Positions 33,769 to 43,376 of a stretch of DNA of 64,000 bases are shown here, piece after piece (the first letter of the stretch is position 1; every line of letters begins with the position of its first letter). Source of the DNA: WJKK01 sp964638225 (GTDB taxonomy: Bacteria > Patescibacteriota > WWE3 > UBA101185 > UBA10185); assembly GCA_964638225.1 (NCBI GenBank), contig CAZWYL010000002.1, forward strand, positions 1-64,000. The letters are read 5' to 3'. The translations under genes were made by a program, and so were the position numbers. The notes under the pieces were generated by a model, which searched no databases, was not told the DNA's origin, and worked only from the letters and a program-made list of their open reading frames with translations.

Positions 33769-34035
33769 ATGGCTTATTACGTCTATCTATTACGCTGTAA
33801 GGACAACTCTCTCTACTGCGGCTATACCACTAATCTAGAAAGAAGAGTAAAAGAACATAACAGTTCTGATAAAGGAGCGAAATACACTTATCCGCGGCGG
33901 CCTGTGAAACTGGTATATTCCGCAAAATTTGACACACTTAGTGAAACCTTAAAAGTGGAACATAAAATTAAACAGCTTAATCACAAGCAAAAAGAAAAAC
34001 TTATAAATAACCATGCTAAACTAGAAAATATATGA
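33769..34035 (+). CDS. GIY-YIG nuclease superfamily protein (UPF0213/YhbQ type)
   Basis: 88 residues, the normal length. YYVYLLRCKDNSLYCGYTTN carries the degenerate GIY...YIG pair (YVY...YCG), followed by LERRVKEHN with the catalytic Arg. The Lys/His-rich tail ends LNHKQKEKLI. Such small stand-alone domains are thought to act in DNA processing or repair. Its TGA overlaps the ATG of the next gene (ATGA), so the pair is translationally coupled. Confidence 0.92.
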   Translation: MAYYVYLLRCKDNSLYCGYTTNLERRVKEHNSSDKGAKYTYPRRPVKLVYSAKFDTLSETLKVEHKIKQLNHKQKEKLINNHAKLENI

Positions 34036-35015
34036 ATTCGGAAACATTAGAAGAGATTCTGCAAAGCTTTGGTATAGATCGAATTGAAAAAATTACAGAT
34101 TTAAAAAACAAGCAGGGGTGGAGCTCAAAATTTCTTTTTAAAATAAAAACTAAGGATAAAAAATACCTTCTCAAGGGAAAAAGCTCAGATCAACTGAATG
34201 GGATAGATCGGGCTATAAAAGTCGCGAATTTTCTTCTAGAAAAAAATATAAAAGTTCGCAAACCAATAAAAAACAAAAAGGGTAACTACCTTCTAAAAAA
34301 GGAGAGCCTTGAGTGGCTATTAACTACTTACATTGAAGGTGCAACATTTGAAACCGCCAAACTTACTGAAAAAACCTTCGAAAGTCTTGCAATAGTTATG
34401 GTAAACTACCTTCCCCTTACAATGGGGAAAAAAGAGATAGTAGAAAAGCTAAATGTTCCAAAAATCGGATTTGAGGAAATCTTAAATAAGAAAGAACAAA
34501 TCAAACAATATAATCAGGTTTTAAAAAGTACTCTAGAAAAAGAGATAAAGCTTTTTGAACTCTTTCTTCAAAATTTCAACGAATCATTAAATAGCAACAA
34601 ATTCTCTAACTTGAAATGTGCCTTAATACATAACGACATAAGTAATAAAAATCTTGTCGTTAATACTGATACAAAGAAGGTCAAAGCAGTAATAGACTGG
34701 GATCATGCAATTTACACTTACGCCATAAAAGAAGTAATTTACGCTCTAAAATTAGCTGAAAAGTACCCTAAATCAAAAAAGGAGAAGTGCAGAAAAATTT
34801 TTCTCTCAACTTTAAAGCAAAAAATACAAATTAATTATGAACTTATAGACACTTTGTATTTCGTGTATAAAACAAACTTTATTTGGAATACAATATTTTT
34901 CCACGCCAATTTAATAAAAGAGTTGGGAAATACAACCGGGGAAGAGGAGAAATTTAGAGAAATAATAAAACAAGAAGGAAAACAATGGATGGAATTTTCA
35001 AAAGATTATTCATAG
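34032..35015 (+). CDS. Aminoglycoside-phosphotransferase/choline-kinase-like small-molecule kinase
   Basis: 327 residues. Protein-kinase-like fold. The catalytic loop LIHNDISNKNLV (HxDxxxxN form, about 197-208) and metal-binding AVIDWDHA (about 218-225) are clear; an ATP-binding Lys is likely in KKYLLKGKSS. Relatives phosphorylate aminoglycosides, choline, homoserine or sugars, so the substrate is open. It overlaps the GIY-YIG gene by four bases and is followed after 19 bases by dus. Confidence 0.85.
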   Translation: MNSETLEEILQSFGIDRIEKITDLKNKQGWSSKFLFKIKTKDKKYLLKGKSSDQLNGIDRAIKVANFLLEKNIKVRKPIKNKKGNYLLKKESLEWLLTTYIEGATFETAKLTEKTFESLAIVMVNYLPLTMGKKEIVEKLNVPKIGFEEILNKKEQIKQYNQVLKSTLEKEIKLFELFLQNFNESLNSNKFSNLKCALIHNDISNKNLVVNTDTKKVKAVIDWDHAIYTYAIKEVIYALKLAEKYPKSKKEKCRKIFLSTLKQKIQINYELIDTLYFVYKTNFIWNTIFFHANLIKELGNTTGEEEKFREIIKQEGKQWMEFSKDYS

Positions 35016-35034
35016 AAAGTTCTAGAAACATAAC

Positions 35035-36000
35035 GTGAAAAACTTCTGGGTCGAACTAAAGAAACCTTTTACAGTTCTTGCACCAATGGAGGATGTAACT
35101 GATTTCGTTTTCAGAGAAATAATCGCAGAAACCGCTCCTCCAGATGTCTTTTTCACTGAATTTACCAATGTAGCAGGACTAATGTCAGAAGGAAGAGATC
35201 ACGTAGCCAAAAGATTAGAATACAGCGAGAAACAACGGCCAATTGTAGCTCAAATCTGGGGAACTGACCCGAAAAATTACTACCACGGAGCCAAATACGT
35301 TAAATCATTGGGGTTTGATGGAATTGATATAAATATGGGATGCCCTCAAAGATCTGTAATTAAAAATGGGGGAGGGGCGGTGCTTATCAAAACACGTAAT
35401 TTAGCCCAAGAAATAGTAGATGCTACAAAAAAAGGGGGGCAAGATCTTCCTGTAAGTGTTAAAACGAGACTCGGTTACAGGCAAATTGAAACAGAAAACT
35501 GGGCCGAATTTCTCCTAAAACAGGGAGTCGCTGCGTTAACTATGCATGGGCGCACACAAAAACAAATGTCAAAAACCCCAGCTAATTGGGATGAGATTGG
35601 AAAAATTCCCGCAATTAGAAACCGGATAGCACCGGACACCTTAATAATAGGAAACGGAGATATAGAAAGTTATGGGGAAGCTTTAGAAAAATCAGAGAAA
35701 TATAAAGTGGATGGAGTAATGATCGGTAGAGGAATATTCTCCAACCCCTGGATATTTGAAAAACAGCAAAAAGAGCACTCTACACACGAAAACTTAAAAC
35801 TGCTTTTGAAACATGCAAAACTTTTTGAAGAAAAATGGGGAAGCAAAAAAAATTTTCACATAATGAGAAAGTTCTTAAAAACCTATGTAAGAGAATTTCC
35901 CGACGCAACTGTTCTGCGTGAAAAGCTTATGAAATGTAATAGCTACAATGAAATAAAAGAAACCTTGGACAATTTTGACTTTGGCAATACAAATAGTTAG
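35035..36000 (+). CDS. dus: tRNA-dihydrouridine synthase
   Basis: 321 residues from a GTG. FMN-binding TIM barrel: LAPMEDVTDFVFR (about 15-27), the catalytic-Cys region DINMGCPQRSVIKNGGGAVL (about 99-118), KTRLGY, MHGRTQKQ and GRGIFSNPWIF. It reduces uridine in tRNA D-loops with NAD(P)H. A helical C-terminal tRNA-binding domain is present. No ribosome-binding site is visible. Subfamily (DusA/B/C) cannot be fixed by eye. Confidence 0.95.
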   Translation: MKNFWVELKKPFTVLAPMEDVTDFVFREIIAETAPPDVFFTEFTNVAGLMSEGRDHVAKRLEYSEKQRPIVAQIWGTDPKNYYHGAKYVKSLGFDGIDINMGCPQRSVIKNGGGAVLIKTRNLAQEIVDATKKGGQDLPVSVKTRLGYRQIETENWAEFLLKQGVAALTMHGRTQKQMSKTPANWDEIGKIPAIRNRIAPDTLIIGNGDIESYGEALEKSEKYKVDGVMIGRGIFSNPWIFEKQQKEHSTHENLKLLLKHAKLFEEKWGSKKNFHIMRKFLKTYVREFPDATVLREKLMKCNSYNEIKETLDNFDFGNTNS

Positions 36001-36032
36001 AAAATCAAAATTTTTGTGCTAGTATAATAATA

Positions 36033-36344
36033 ATGATTAAAGTTTTGGGATTCTTTAACCTATTATTTGGCTTGCTAGAAGTTCACGGCCTCTATAAACA
36101 CTTCAAAAATCTACAAATACCCTCACAAAACAATTTCTTCTCTTATATGGGGGATAATGCCTATGAGATATACATATTGCCTTTACTGTTAATTTCCATA
36201 GGAATATCCAGCATCGTAATAGGCCTAATAAACCTGGGAGCAATACCTCCCAAAAATTCCAGGCAAAAAACTTTTAACATTCTCATAGGAGCAGGTCTAA
36301 TTTTCTCTAGTGCCATATTCTTTTGGGATCTCATAATAATCTAA
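36033..36344 (+). CDS. Small membrane protein, unknown function
   Basis: 103 residues with about three hydrophobic helices (about 1-18, 47-69 and 82-103). TATAAT/TAGTAT overlaps at 36020-36028 put a -10 box four to seven bases before the ATG, in line with a leaderless mRNA. Possibly a small membrane stress protein. No family recognised. Confidence 0.6.
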   Translation: MIKVLGFFNLLFGLLEVHGLYKHFKNLQIPSQNNFFSYMGDNAYEIYILPLLLISIGISSIVIGLINLGAIPPKNSRQKTFNILIGAGLIFSSAIFFWDLIII

Positions 36345-36404
36345 ACAACCTAGGGGATCCTCTCTTACTTTTGGAGAACCGAGCTTATCCATTATAATAA
36401 AAAT

Positions 36405-36611
36405 ATGCTTAGCTTTGGATCCGTAGTTTTATTAGGATTAATTATTTTAGTTGTAGATGCTGCTGCTATAATCGAGCTGACACAAAACCAAGAGCCTGAC
36501 TTTGTTTTGGCAATCGGCTTCCTCATTTTGAGTATACCCGGCCTAGGAGTTCTTCCTTTTCTTTATAAAAGACTAAAGAAGGAAGAGAACAAACCCAAAG
36601 GAAGATTTTAA
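36405..36611 (+). CDS. Small two-helix membrane protein, unknown function
   Basis: 68 residues: a hydrophobic helix (about 4-23), a short polar loop (TQNQEPD), a second helix (about 33-53) and a Lys-rich tail (KRLKKEENKPKGRF). TATAAT at 36393-36398 is exactly six bases before the ATG. Function unknown. Confidence 0.65.
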   Translation: MLSFGSVVLLGLIILVVDAAAIIELTQNQEPDFVLAIGFLILSIPGLGVLPFLYKRLKKEENKPKGRF

Positions 36612-36744
36612 TACCAAAATAGCAGCATAAAGCTGAAACCTCTCTTACTCAGTTCTTACGAACCTTTAAAGGACACTTAAATTTCATTTTATTAACTTAA
36701 GTTATAGAGTTGTACTAAATTTTTCAGTAGAGGAGTAATAAAGT

Positions 36745-37398
36745 ATGGTTAAAACTTTCAAAAATAGAAAAGAGGCCGGTCGAAAATTAGTAAATAAAAT
36801 TAAAGAACTTGATCCTGGGCTAAAAAATCCTGTGGTGCTTGCTCTACCTAGGGGAGGAGTACCGGTCGCCTATGAAATAGCTAAAAAACTAGATATACCC
36901 TTAGACGTGATAATCTCAAGGAAAGTTGGTGCACCTTTCAACCCTGAATTTGCTGTAGGTGCTTTATCTGAATCTAACATAACCTACTTTAATAAAAATA
37001 CCCTGCAAACCTTGGATTTAGATGAAACTGAATTGGACTCTATAATAGAAGAAGAAAATAAAGAGCTACAAAGGAGAATAGAGACTTACAGAAAAGGAAG
37101 AAAACTTCCAAAACTTAAAAATAAAACAGTCCTTTTAGTAGACGATGGCCTAGCTACAGGAGCAACAGCGCTGGCAGCCATTAAATCCTTGAAAAAACTT
37201 TCACCAAAGAGGGTAATTTTTTGCTCCCCGGTATGTGCAAACGATAGTATTAAGAAAGTAGAAAAAGTTGTGGATGAGACTGTTTGCATCCTAAAACCAA
37301 AGGCGCTAGGTGCAATTGGCGCTTATTATAAGGATTTTGGCCAAACAAGCGATGATAAAGTTATTGAACTTTTAAGTAATTCTGAGAGATTAATTTAA
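36745..37398 (+). CDS. Phosphoribosyltransferase family protein
   Basis: 217 residues. VLALPRGGVPVAYEIAKKL at the N-terminus, an Arg/Lys-rich hood (SRKVGAPFNPEFAVGALSE), and the PRPP-binding loop LLVDDGLATGATALAAI (about 130-146). This combination matches stand-alone predicted phosphoribosyltransferases whose substrate is not established. GAGGAG lies about 10 bases before the ATG. Confidence 0.9.
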   Translation: MVKTFKNRKEAGRKLVNKIKELDPGLKNPVVLALPRGGVPVAYEIAKKLDIPLDVIISRKVGAPFNPEFAVGALSESNITYFNKNTLQTLDLDETELDSIIEEENKELQRRIETYRKGRKLPKLKNKTVLLVDDGLATGATALAAIKSLKKLSPKRVIFCSPVCANDSIKKVEKVVDETVCILKPKALGAIGAYYKDFGQTSDDKVIELLSNSERLI

Positions 37399-37540
37399 AT
37401 TAAAATTCCTCGTCCAGAAAAAATGGAGAATGCTACCAATTAGAGATAATTACAAAACAAGAATGTTCTCCTTACCTTAACAGAGAACTCCTGAAGCTTT
37501 ACCGAACAAGTAGAAAAACAAGTTATAATAATAATAAGTT

Positions 37541-39646
37541 TTGAGAACAGTAAGAAAACATCTGATAAAAATGCTGAATAAACCGAGAGAACTAAAACCA
37601 AAAACAGAGTTAGATAAAATTACAACAAAAGAAGCTGCAGAAGAAGCAGCTAAAAAACTGCGTGAAGCCATTAGTTTTCATGATTATAAGTATTACACTC
37701 TAAATGAACCAGTAATCTCAGACAGTGAGTATGATCAGCTCTTCAATACACTTGAATCCCTGGAAGAAAAATACCCCCAAATTCAGGATTCAAGCTCACC
37801 GACACAAAGAGTGGGCGGGGAGCCTTTGGAAGAATTTGAAACTTTTGAGCATCCCGAACCTATGCAAAGCATTAAATCAATTCGTGAAAAAAAAGATCTT
37901 AAAACCTTTGTGAAAAATGCTAAGGAAGATCTGGAGGGAGAAGAAATAACCTTCGTTGCGGAACCAAAGTACGATGGTACAGCTATTGAGTTAATATATG
38001 AAAACGGAAAATTAGTGACTGCGTCAACCAGGGGAGATGGGGAAAGAGGCGATAACATAACTAAGAATGCACGAACCATCAACGACATACCCCTCATTCT
38101 AAGAAAAAATAAAGAGAAACCTTATCCTGATCGTCTGATTGTAAGAGGAGAAGTTTATATGAGAAAAAGCGAGTTTGAAAAATTCAACAAAAATCGTAAA
38201 GAAGAAGAGGAAGAAGCTTTTGCGAACCCAAGAAATGCAGCAGCCGGATCCCTTAGACAACTAGATCCCAAAATTACAGCAAAGCGACCTCTGCACACTT
38301 TTATCTACGAAGGCATAAATCTCGAAAGTAAATTTGATTCTCATTTTAATATCCTGAAAACACTAAAGGCATGGGGGTTTAAGGTAAACCTAGAAAAAGC
38401 AGAAAAGTGTAAAGATTTAACAGATCTAGAACAGTATCATCACGAGCTAGAAAACCAAAGAGAAGAATTAAATTATGAAATCGACGGGGTAGTTTTTAAA
38501 GTAGATAATCTGCAGCAAAGAAAAAAACTCGGAAGAAGAACAAGAAATCCAAAGTGGGCCGTGGCTTACAAGTTTGAAGCTTATCGTGAAACCACAAAAC
38601 TCTTAGATATTAAAGTACAAGTAGGGAGAACCGGAAAACTTACACCAGTTGCAGTATTAGAAGCCGTACGAATAGGAGGAGTAGAAGTTAGTAGAGCTTC
38701 TTTGCACAACCAAAGCGAAATAGATAAAAAGGACATAAGAATAGGGGATAGGGTGTTAATAGAACGTGCGGGCGATGTTATTCCACAAATAGTTAAACCC
38801 ATTAAGGATGTTAGAACGGGAAGTGAAGGAAAGTTTCAAATGCCTTTAGAATGCCCTGTATGTTCAACAGAAGTAATAATGTCCGAAGATAAAAAACAGA
38901 CTTACTGTCCAAATCCAAACTGTAAAGCTCAGTTGGTTGGAAGTCTTACCCACTTTACCTCTCGAAATGCTATGAATATTGAGGGTTTAGGTGAAAAAAT
39001 AGCCCAGAAATTGGTCGATGAAAATATTGTAGGAGGTATTGCAGATTTATATGATTTGAAAGAGAAAGATCTTGTCTCCTTGGAAAAGTTTGCAGAAAAA
39101 TCTGCCCAAAATCTTATATATGAAATAAAGGGCAGTAAAAATACTACATTTTCTAGCTTTTTATATGCTTTGGGCATTCCTCAAGTGGGAGAACATGTAG
39201 CACAACTTTTAGCCAGAAATTATGAAAATATAGACGCATTGCAGGAAGCTTCAATAGAGGAACTAGAGGATATAGAAGGCATAGGACCTGAAATAGCCAA
39301 GCAAGTTAAAGGATTTTTCGAGACGGAGAAAAACTTGGATATGATTAGAAGAATAAAGAATAAAGGTCTTACTTTGAAAAATGAATTCGCAGAAATAAAA
39401 GAAAAACCTTTAGAGGGTTTGACTTTCGTTTTCACGGGAGAACTAGAAAAGTGGACCAGAGGGGAAGCCCAAAACTTAGTGGAAAAATATGGTGGAAGAG
39501 CAACATCCAGTGTTAGTTCAAACACAAACTATCTGGTCATCGGTCAAAACCCGGGATCAAAGTTCGACAAAGCCCAAGATCTAGGAATTATCATAATGAG
39601 AGAAACTGATTTTGAAAATCTTCTTCAAGATCGCGGAGTTATTTAA
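37541..39646 (+). CDS. ligA: NAD-dependent DNA ligase
   Basis: 701 residues from a TTG (an ATG ten codons later is an alternative). Domain order is complete: Ia domain (YYTLNEPVISDSEYDQL), adenylation domain with Lys143 in AEPKYDGTAIE, OB fold, zinc finger (CPVC ... YCPNPNCKAQ), helix-hairpin-helix repeats (LEDIEGIGPEIAKQV) and C-terminal BRCT (LEGLTFVFTGEL). It seals nicks in replication and repair. TATAAT at 37524-37529 lies 11 bases before the TTG. It ends at a convergent terminator shared with a BON gene. Confidence 0.98.
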   Translation: MRTVRKHLIKMLNKPRELKPKTELDKITTKEAAEEAAKKLREAISFHDYKYYTLNEPVISDSEYDQLFNTLESLEEKYPQIQDSSSPTQRVGGEPLEEFETFEHPEPMQSIKSIREKKDLKTFVKNAKEDLEGEEITFVAEPKYDGTAIELIYENGKLVTASTRGDGERGDNITKNARTINDIPLILRKNKEKPYPDRLIVRGEVYMRKSEFEKFNKNRKEEEEEAFANPRNAAAGSLRQLDPKITAKRPLHTFIYEGINLESKFDSHFNILKTLKAWGFKVNLEKAEKCKDLTDLEQYHHELENQREELNYEIDGVVFKVDNLQQRKKLGRRTRNPKWAVAYKFEAYRETTKLLDIKVQVGRTGKLTPVAVLEAVRIGGVEVSRASLHNQSEIDKKDIRIGDRVLIERAGDVIPQIVKPIKDVRTGSEGKFQMPLECPVCSTEVIMSEDKKQTYCPNPNCKAQLVGSLTHFTSRNAMNIEGLGEKIAQKLVDENIVGGIADLYDLKEKDLVSLEKFAEKSAQNLIYEIKGSKNTTFSSFLYALGIPQVGEHVAQLLARNYENIDALQEASIEELEDIEGIGPEIAKQVKGFFETEKNLDMIRRIKNKGLTLKNEFAEIKEKPLEGLTFVFTGELEKWTRGEAQNLVEKYGGRATSSVSSNTNYLVIGQNPGSKFDKAQDLGIIIMRETDFENLLQDRGVI

Positions 39647-39662
39647 ACGATTTAAACCCCTG

Positions 39663-39688
39663 GGGGAGAGCCAAAAAAAACTCTCCCC
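39663..39688. terminator. Bidirectional terminator hairpin between ligA and a BON gene
   Basis: GGGGAGAG 39663-39670 and CTCTCCCC 39681-39688 form a perfect 8-bp stem with an A-rich loop. The loop and flanks are not T-rich on the plus strand; it sits between two convergent genes and probably serves both. Confidence 0.7.
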
Positions 39689-39701
39689 AAACAACTTCTA
39701 A

Positions 39702-40379
39702 CTAACCCTCATAGGTTATAGTTAGTTGGTCTTCAACATCTATCACGCCTGCGGTATAACGAGCAGCATCGTAGGCAGCTGACCACGCGGTAAATGTAGG
39801 TACTGCACCAGAAAGCGTAACTTTACCATTCTCTACAATAACATCCACATCTGATGCATTAACAGAAGCCTTTCTTTCCAATGAATCTACAATGTCTTGA
39901 GCGATATCCTTGTCCACATAGCTCTCTGTAAGAACAACAGCTAGGTTGTTTACCACACTAAGAACACCTACCACATCCGAAGCTAAATCCTCTGCCTTAA
40001 GTTTCGCCCAAAAGGAGTCAACAGTTCCCTTAAGTGTAACAATTCCTGCAATTACTGAAACCCCTATCTCAGCAGAATCTATAGAAGCATTCCATAGAAG
40101 CACATTCTCTATATTAGATTGAACTTCTTCATCAGAAGGCAGAGAAACGGTTGTAGGATATTCTATACTCAGCTGATTATCAACAGACGTAACGCCCAAA
40201 ACACTCCAAGCATCGGCCTCCGCCGCTCTTCGTGCAGAAAAAGAGGGAACAGAACCTTTAAGTGTAACTTTACCATCGCCTGAAACCTCAACTTGAATAT
40301 CGGTAGAAATTACCTGGTCATCCCAAACTAACTGATCCTTTATATCATTTGTAATTTGATCATTAGTTCTTCCATTCAT
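39702..40379 (-). CDS. Triple-BON-domain protein
   Basis: 225 residues made of three tandem BON domains of about 70 residues each; every unit repeats the pattern VEVSGDGKVTLKGSVPSFSAR, GIVTLKGTVDSFWAK and GKVTLSGAVPTFTAW followed by a V..V.N.L strand. BON domains bind phospholipid or other hydrophobic surfaces in envelope and osmotic-shock proteins such as OsmY. There is no signal peptide, so it may stay in the cytoplasm. GGGAGGTGAG lies seven bases before the ATG. A paralog lies directly upstream. Confidence 0.92.
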   Translation of the reverse strand: MNGRTNDQITNDIKDQLVWDDQVISTDIQVEVSGDGKVTLKGSVPSFSARRAAEADAWSVLGVTSVDNQLSIEYPTTVSLPSDEEVQSNIENVLLWNASIDSAEIGVSVIAGIVTLKGTVDSFWAKLKAEDLASDVVGVLSVVNNLAVVLTESYVDKDIAQDIVDSLERKASVNASDVDVIVENGKVTLSGAVPTFTAWSAAYDAARYTAGVIDVEDQLTITYEG

Positions 40380-40518
40380 TCGAACTCACCTCCCTAGGTA
40401 AATAACTAATTACTTTCTATGTTTTAATCTACAAAGGAGAATTAAAGAAGGAATGAAAGGGTTGTAAGAAAAAAGTAAAAATATTTCAAGCTATATATCG
40501 GTGAAAGTAAAAGAATAA

Positions 40519-41187
40519 TTAGTACCGAATGGATAGATCATTTACAATATCTTTAACACCGGTAGTACCCTTCGCAGCTGTTTCAGCAGCATCCTTTGCA
40601 ATTCCAGAAGAAACCACTCCCGAAAGCGTAACTCGGCCATTCTCAACACTAATATCAATATTCTCAATATCGGCACTTATATCTCTATCCAGAGAAGACA
40701 TAATATCGCGGGCAATCTCCTCATCTGTCCTGCTCTGCGTTGGAACCACGGCAATCTTATTTTTAACTTCTCTCACTCCTATAACCTGAGAAGCTAAATC
40801 AGAAGCTATGTTTCTTTTCCAAAAAGTATCTACAACGCCTTCTAAGTTAGCTATCCCATTCTTTACTACTACTGAAACTTTGGATGAATCAATCACAGAT
40901 TGCCTCATAAAAGCTTCACGGATATACACCTCTAACTCCTGATCAGTAATTGGAATGTCTCTCTTCGGGAGAGCAACGTCTAATTCATTTTCAACATCAG
41001 TAACCCCTAAAATTTTGTAAGCAATTTCCTCAACAGCTTCCTTGCTATTTAAAGAAGACACGGTACCTGTTAAAGTAACCTTACCTGTTTTATCTGCATA
41101 CGCGTCTACATTTGAAGCATCAATAGTGTCATTGACTCTTAATTGTTCTTTTACGTCCTTTTTTATTTGTTCCTTAGATTTAATCAT
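40519..41187 (-). CDS. Triple-BON-domain protein, paralog
   Basis: 222 residues with the same three-BON layout as the downstream gene (GKVTLTGTVSSLNSK, GIANLEGVVDTFWKR, GRVTLSGVVSSGIAK). The two are clear tandem duplicates but differ widely in sequence, and in initiation signals: this one has TATAAG five bases before its ATG rather than a ribosome-binding site, and the motif AGAAAAAGTATAAG occurs twice in tandem just upstream. No signal peptide. Divergent from the OmpR-type regulator gene. Confidence 0.92.
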   Translation of the reverse strand: MIKSKEQIKKDVKEQLRVNDTIDASNVDAYADKTGKVTLTGTVSSLNSKEAVEEIAYKILGVTDVENELDVALPKRDIPITDQELEVYIREAFMRQSVIDSSKVSVVVKNGIANLEGVVDTFWKRNIASDLASQVIGVREVKNKIAVVPTQSRTDEEIARDIMSSLDRDISADIENIDISVENGRVTLSGVVSSGIAKDAAETAAKGTTGVKDIVNDLSIRY

Positions 41188-41334
41188 AAAAGCTTATACT
41201 TTTTCTCTTATACTTTTTCTTGTTATCTAGATACACATTACACCCCACACATATAAATAATTTCAAAAGCAGTTAAGAAATCTGTAAGAAAAGGGCAGTG
41301 TTATGCGCTAAAAATAAAATCAGGTATAATTAAA

Positions 41335-42054
41335 ATGCTTTTCACTATGAGAAAAAGGTACAAAATACTAATAACAGAAAAAGATGAAGAACATAAAAGA
41401 CATCTCGAGAGGATGCTAGAGAGAAGAGACTACAGGATAATTAAAGCCAAAAGAAGTTTAGAAGCTTTCAAAAAACTGGATAAACAAAACATAGACCTAA
41501 TAATTTCAGATTATTATCTACCAGACATAAGAGGAGAAAAGTTTTATGAGGAAGTTTCTGAAATATTTAAAGATATTCCAATCATATTCCTAAGCAACAA
41601 GGCAGACTCAGAGACTATATCCAGTATTGTAAAGAAACCAAATGCCGATTATATGGTAAAGCCGGTTGTCCTCGAAGAACTTGAAGCAAGAATATTAGCT
41701 TTCCTAGACACAGACCATAGAGATAACAACGGAAAAAAGAAACTAAAAACAGGGAATCTAATTTTGGACACTCAAAATTTCAAAGCAAAGAAGGGAAAAG
41801 AGGAACTCGATTTATCACCAACAGAATTCAAACTTCTCAAGTATCTAATGCAGAATAAAGGAGTTGTACTAACCAGAAGAATGATACTAAATAAAGTCTG
41901 GGGTTACTCGTATGACGTGTCTTCAAGAATTGTTGATGTTTATGTGGGTTATTTAAGAGATAAAATCGACAAAGACTCCGACGAAAAATTAATTGAAACT
42001 ATTCCCGGTTTTGGCTATAAAATCAGAGAACTACCTACAACAGAAAAAAGCTAG
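41335..42054 (+). CDS. OmpR/PhoB-type response regulator
   Basis: 239 residues. Receiver domain with acidic residues near the start, phospho-acceptor Asp59 (LIISDYYLPD), and Lys in MVKPV (about 102-106); then a winged-helix DNA-binding domain (DLSPTEFKLLKYLMQNKG ... RIVDVYVGYLRDKI ... TIPGFGYKI). TATAAT at 41325-41330 is four bases before the ATG; an in-frame ATG four codons later is an alternative. No histidine kinase is adjacent; the only one seen is at 51176. It may control the divergent BON gene. Its stop shares a CTAG with the convergent gene's stop. Confidence 0.95.
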   Translation: MLFTMRKRYKILITEKDEEHKRHLERMLERRDYRIIKAKRSLEAFKKLDKQNIDLIISDYYLPDIRGEKFYEEVSEIFKDIPIIFLSNKADSETISSIVKKPNADYMVKPVVLEELEARILAFLDTDHRDNNGKKKLKTGNLILDTQNFKAKKGKEELDLSPTEFKLLKYLMQNKGVVLTRRMILNKVWGYSYDVSSRIVDVYVGYLRDKIDKDSDEKLIETIPGFGYKIRELPTTEKS

Positions 42055-43226
42055 AATCTCAAAACAGCAGCAACATCTACTGATAAGTTCTTTTCTTTAA
42101 CAGGAACTATCTTACCTCCCGAAAGCAAAGTTTTTGTAATCGCGTAATTAATCAAATCTCGATTACTGTAATCCCTCCCTGATACCTGATCTATTTCTTG
42201 CTTATTTACAAGATAATTTCCCCAGATTTTTACCTCTGGATTAACAAAAAGTACATCTACACGACCTTCAAACGCCGCCTTTATAACTCTATCCAAACTC
42301 TCAACTGCATTCTCTGATCCTCGATGTTCTTTAAATAGATCTACACTGGCTTCACGCTTTCTATCAACCTTCTTTTTTACTATTTTCCAAGCTTCTTCTA
42401 AAAGCTCCTTAGCATCCCTATCCTCAGGATTTCCTCTCATATACTCATCACATAAATTCGGATATTCTGAATGCAATTTAAAAGAATCGAAAATACTCTT
42501 AGTACAAGCGAGAACTACCAACGGTTTCTTCTCATCCTCAATATCAGTAATGAAATGATTTAACGCCCAATCAACTTCATCCAGGAAAACTTTTTTCTGC
42601 TCATCACGTGTAGAATCCCGCTCACCGTGACCATGCACACCTAATTCAGGTTTTCCCCTAGCTGCTTGGGCTCCTCCTGGATGTGTTTGTAGATGTCTCT
42701 CAATATCATGCGTTCTGCGGGTCTCATCGATGCTCTCAGGCATAACCACGGCCTCCATTTTTCTCCAATCCCTGTTAATACCTTTAAAAAGACGAATATC
42801 CGAGAGACTCAGCGCTAAAACGTAATATTTCATACCCCCAAAGAGATATTCAGCAAGAGGCTTGATATTAGGCATGTCTGTGATATAAAAATAACTGTCT
42901 AAATTTATTGGTAAACGGACAATCTCAAAGAAATCCTCAGATCGAAAAAGTGCTAATCCTTCTTTTTGATCCTTCCAAAAATTCTCGTCTTCCAATAAAC
43001 TTTCAATTGGGCTTAGAAGGCTATCTATCTCTGTGACACCTAAATTTCCATCTCTTAAATATTCCCGCACATCTTTCAAAATATTTTTTAATTTAATTTG
43101 TGCTTCCTCATTCTCATGCCAAACTCTACTAGTAGGTAAGTAGATGGTTATGATTGGCGGTTTTGTCTCTCTCCGTACTAAATTTAAAACTCTCTTTTTG
43201 GGGCTGTTCTTTGCGAATAATTCCAT
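42051..43226 (-). CDS. baeRF-type release-factor-like protein, unknown function
   Basis: 391 residues. PPIITIYLPTSR near the start, the central YYVLALSLSDIRLFKG strand, an insertion rich in His/Gly (GVHGHGERDSTRDEQKK), LVVLACTKSIFDSF and VDVLFVNPEVKIWG follow the layout of bacterial archaeo-eukaryotic release-factor (baeRF) domain proteins, which resemble eRF1 but lack a GGQ. The His-rich loop sits where eRF1 has its catalytic loop. Their role is thought to lie at the ribosome. TATAGT is seven bases before the ATG. The family assignment is by pattern memory. Confidence 0.7.
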   Translation of the reverse strand: MELFAKNSPKKRVLNLVRRETKPPIITIYLPTSRVWHENEEAQIKLKNILKDVREYLRDGNLGVTEIDSLLSPIESLLEDENFWKDQKEGLALFRSEDFFEIVRLPINLDSYFYITDMPNIKPLAEYLFGGMKYYVLALSLSDIRLFKGINRDWRKMEAVVMPESIDETRRTHDIERHLQTHPGGAQAARGKPELGVHGHGERDSTRDEQKKVFLDEVDWALNHFITDIEDEKKPLVVLACTKSIFDSFKLHSEYPNLCDEYMRGNPEDRDAKELLEEAWKIVKKKVDRKREASVDLFKEHRGSENAVESLDRVIKAAFEGRVDVLFVNPEVKIWGNYLVNKQEIDQVSGRDYSNRDLINYAITKTLLSGGKIVPVKEKNLSVDVAAVLRF

Positions 43227-43376
43227 ATTTATAACTATAATTTCACTAAATATTTAGAAGCAATTTAAATGATTGTATGAATTCTGTAAGAACTTCTAAA
43301 GCACTTTTAATAAGGCCTGATAATCCAGGGGTTGAATCCCACCTTTATCAATAAATTTCTAATATATAATGGATTC

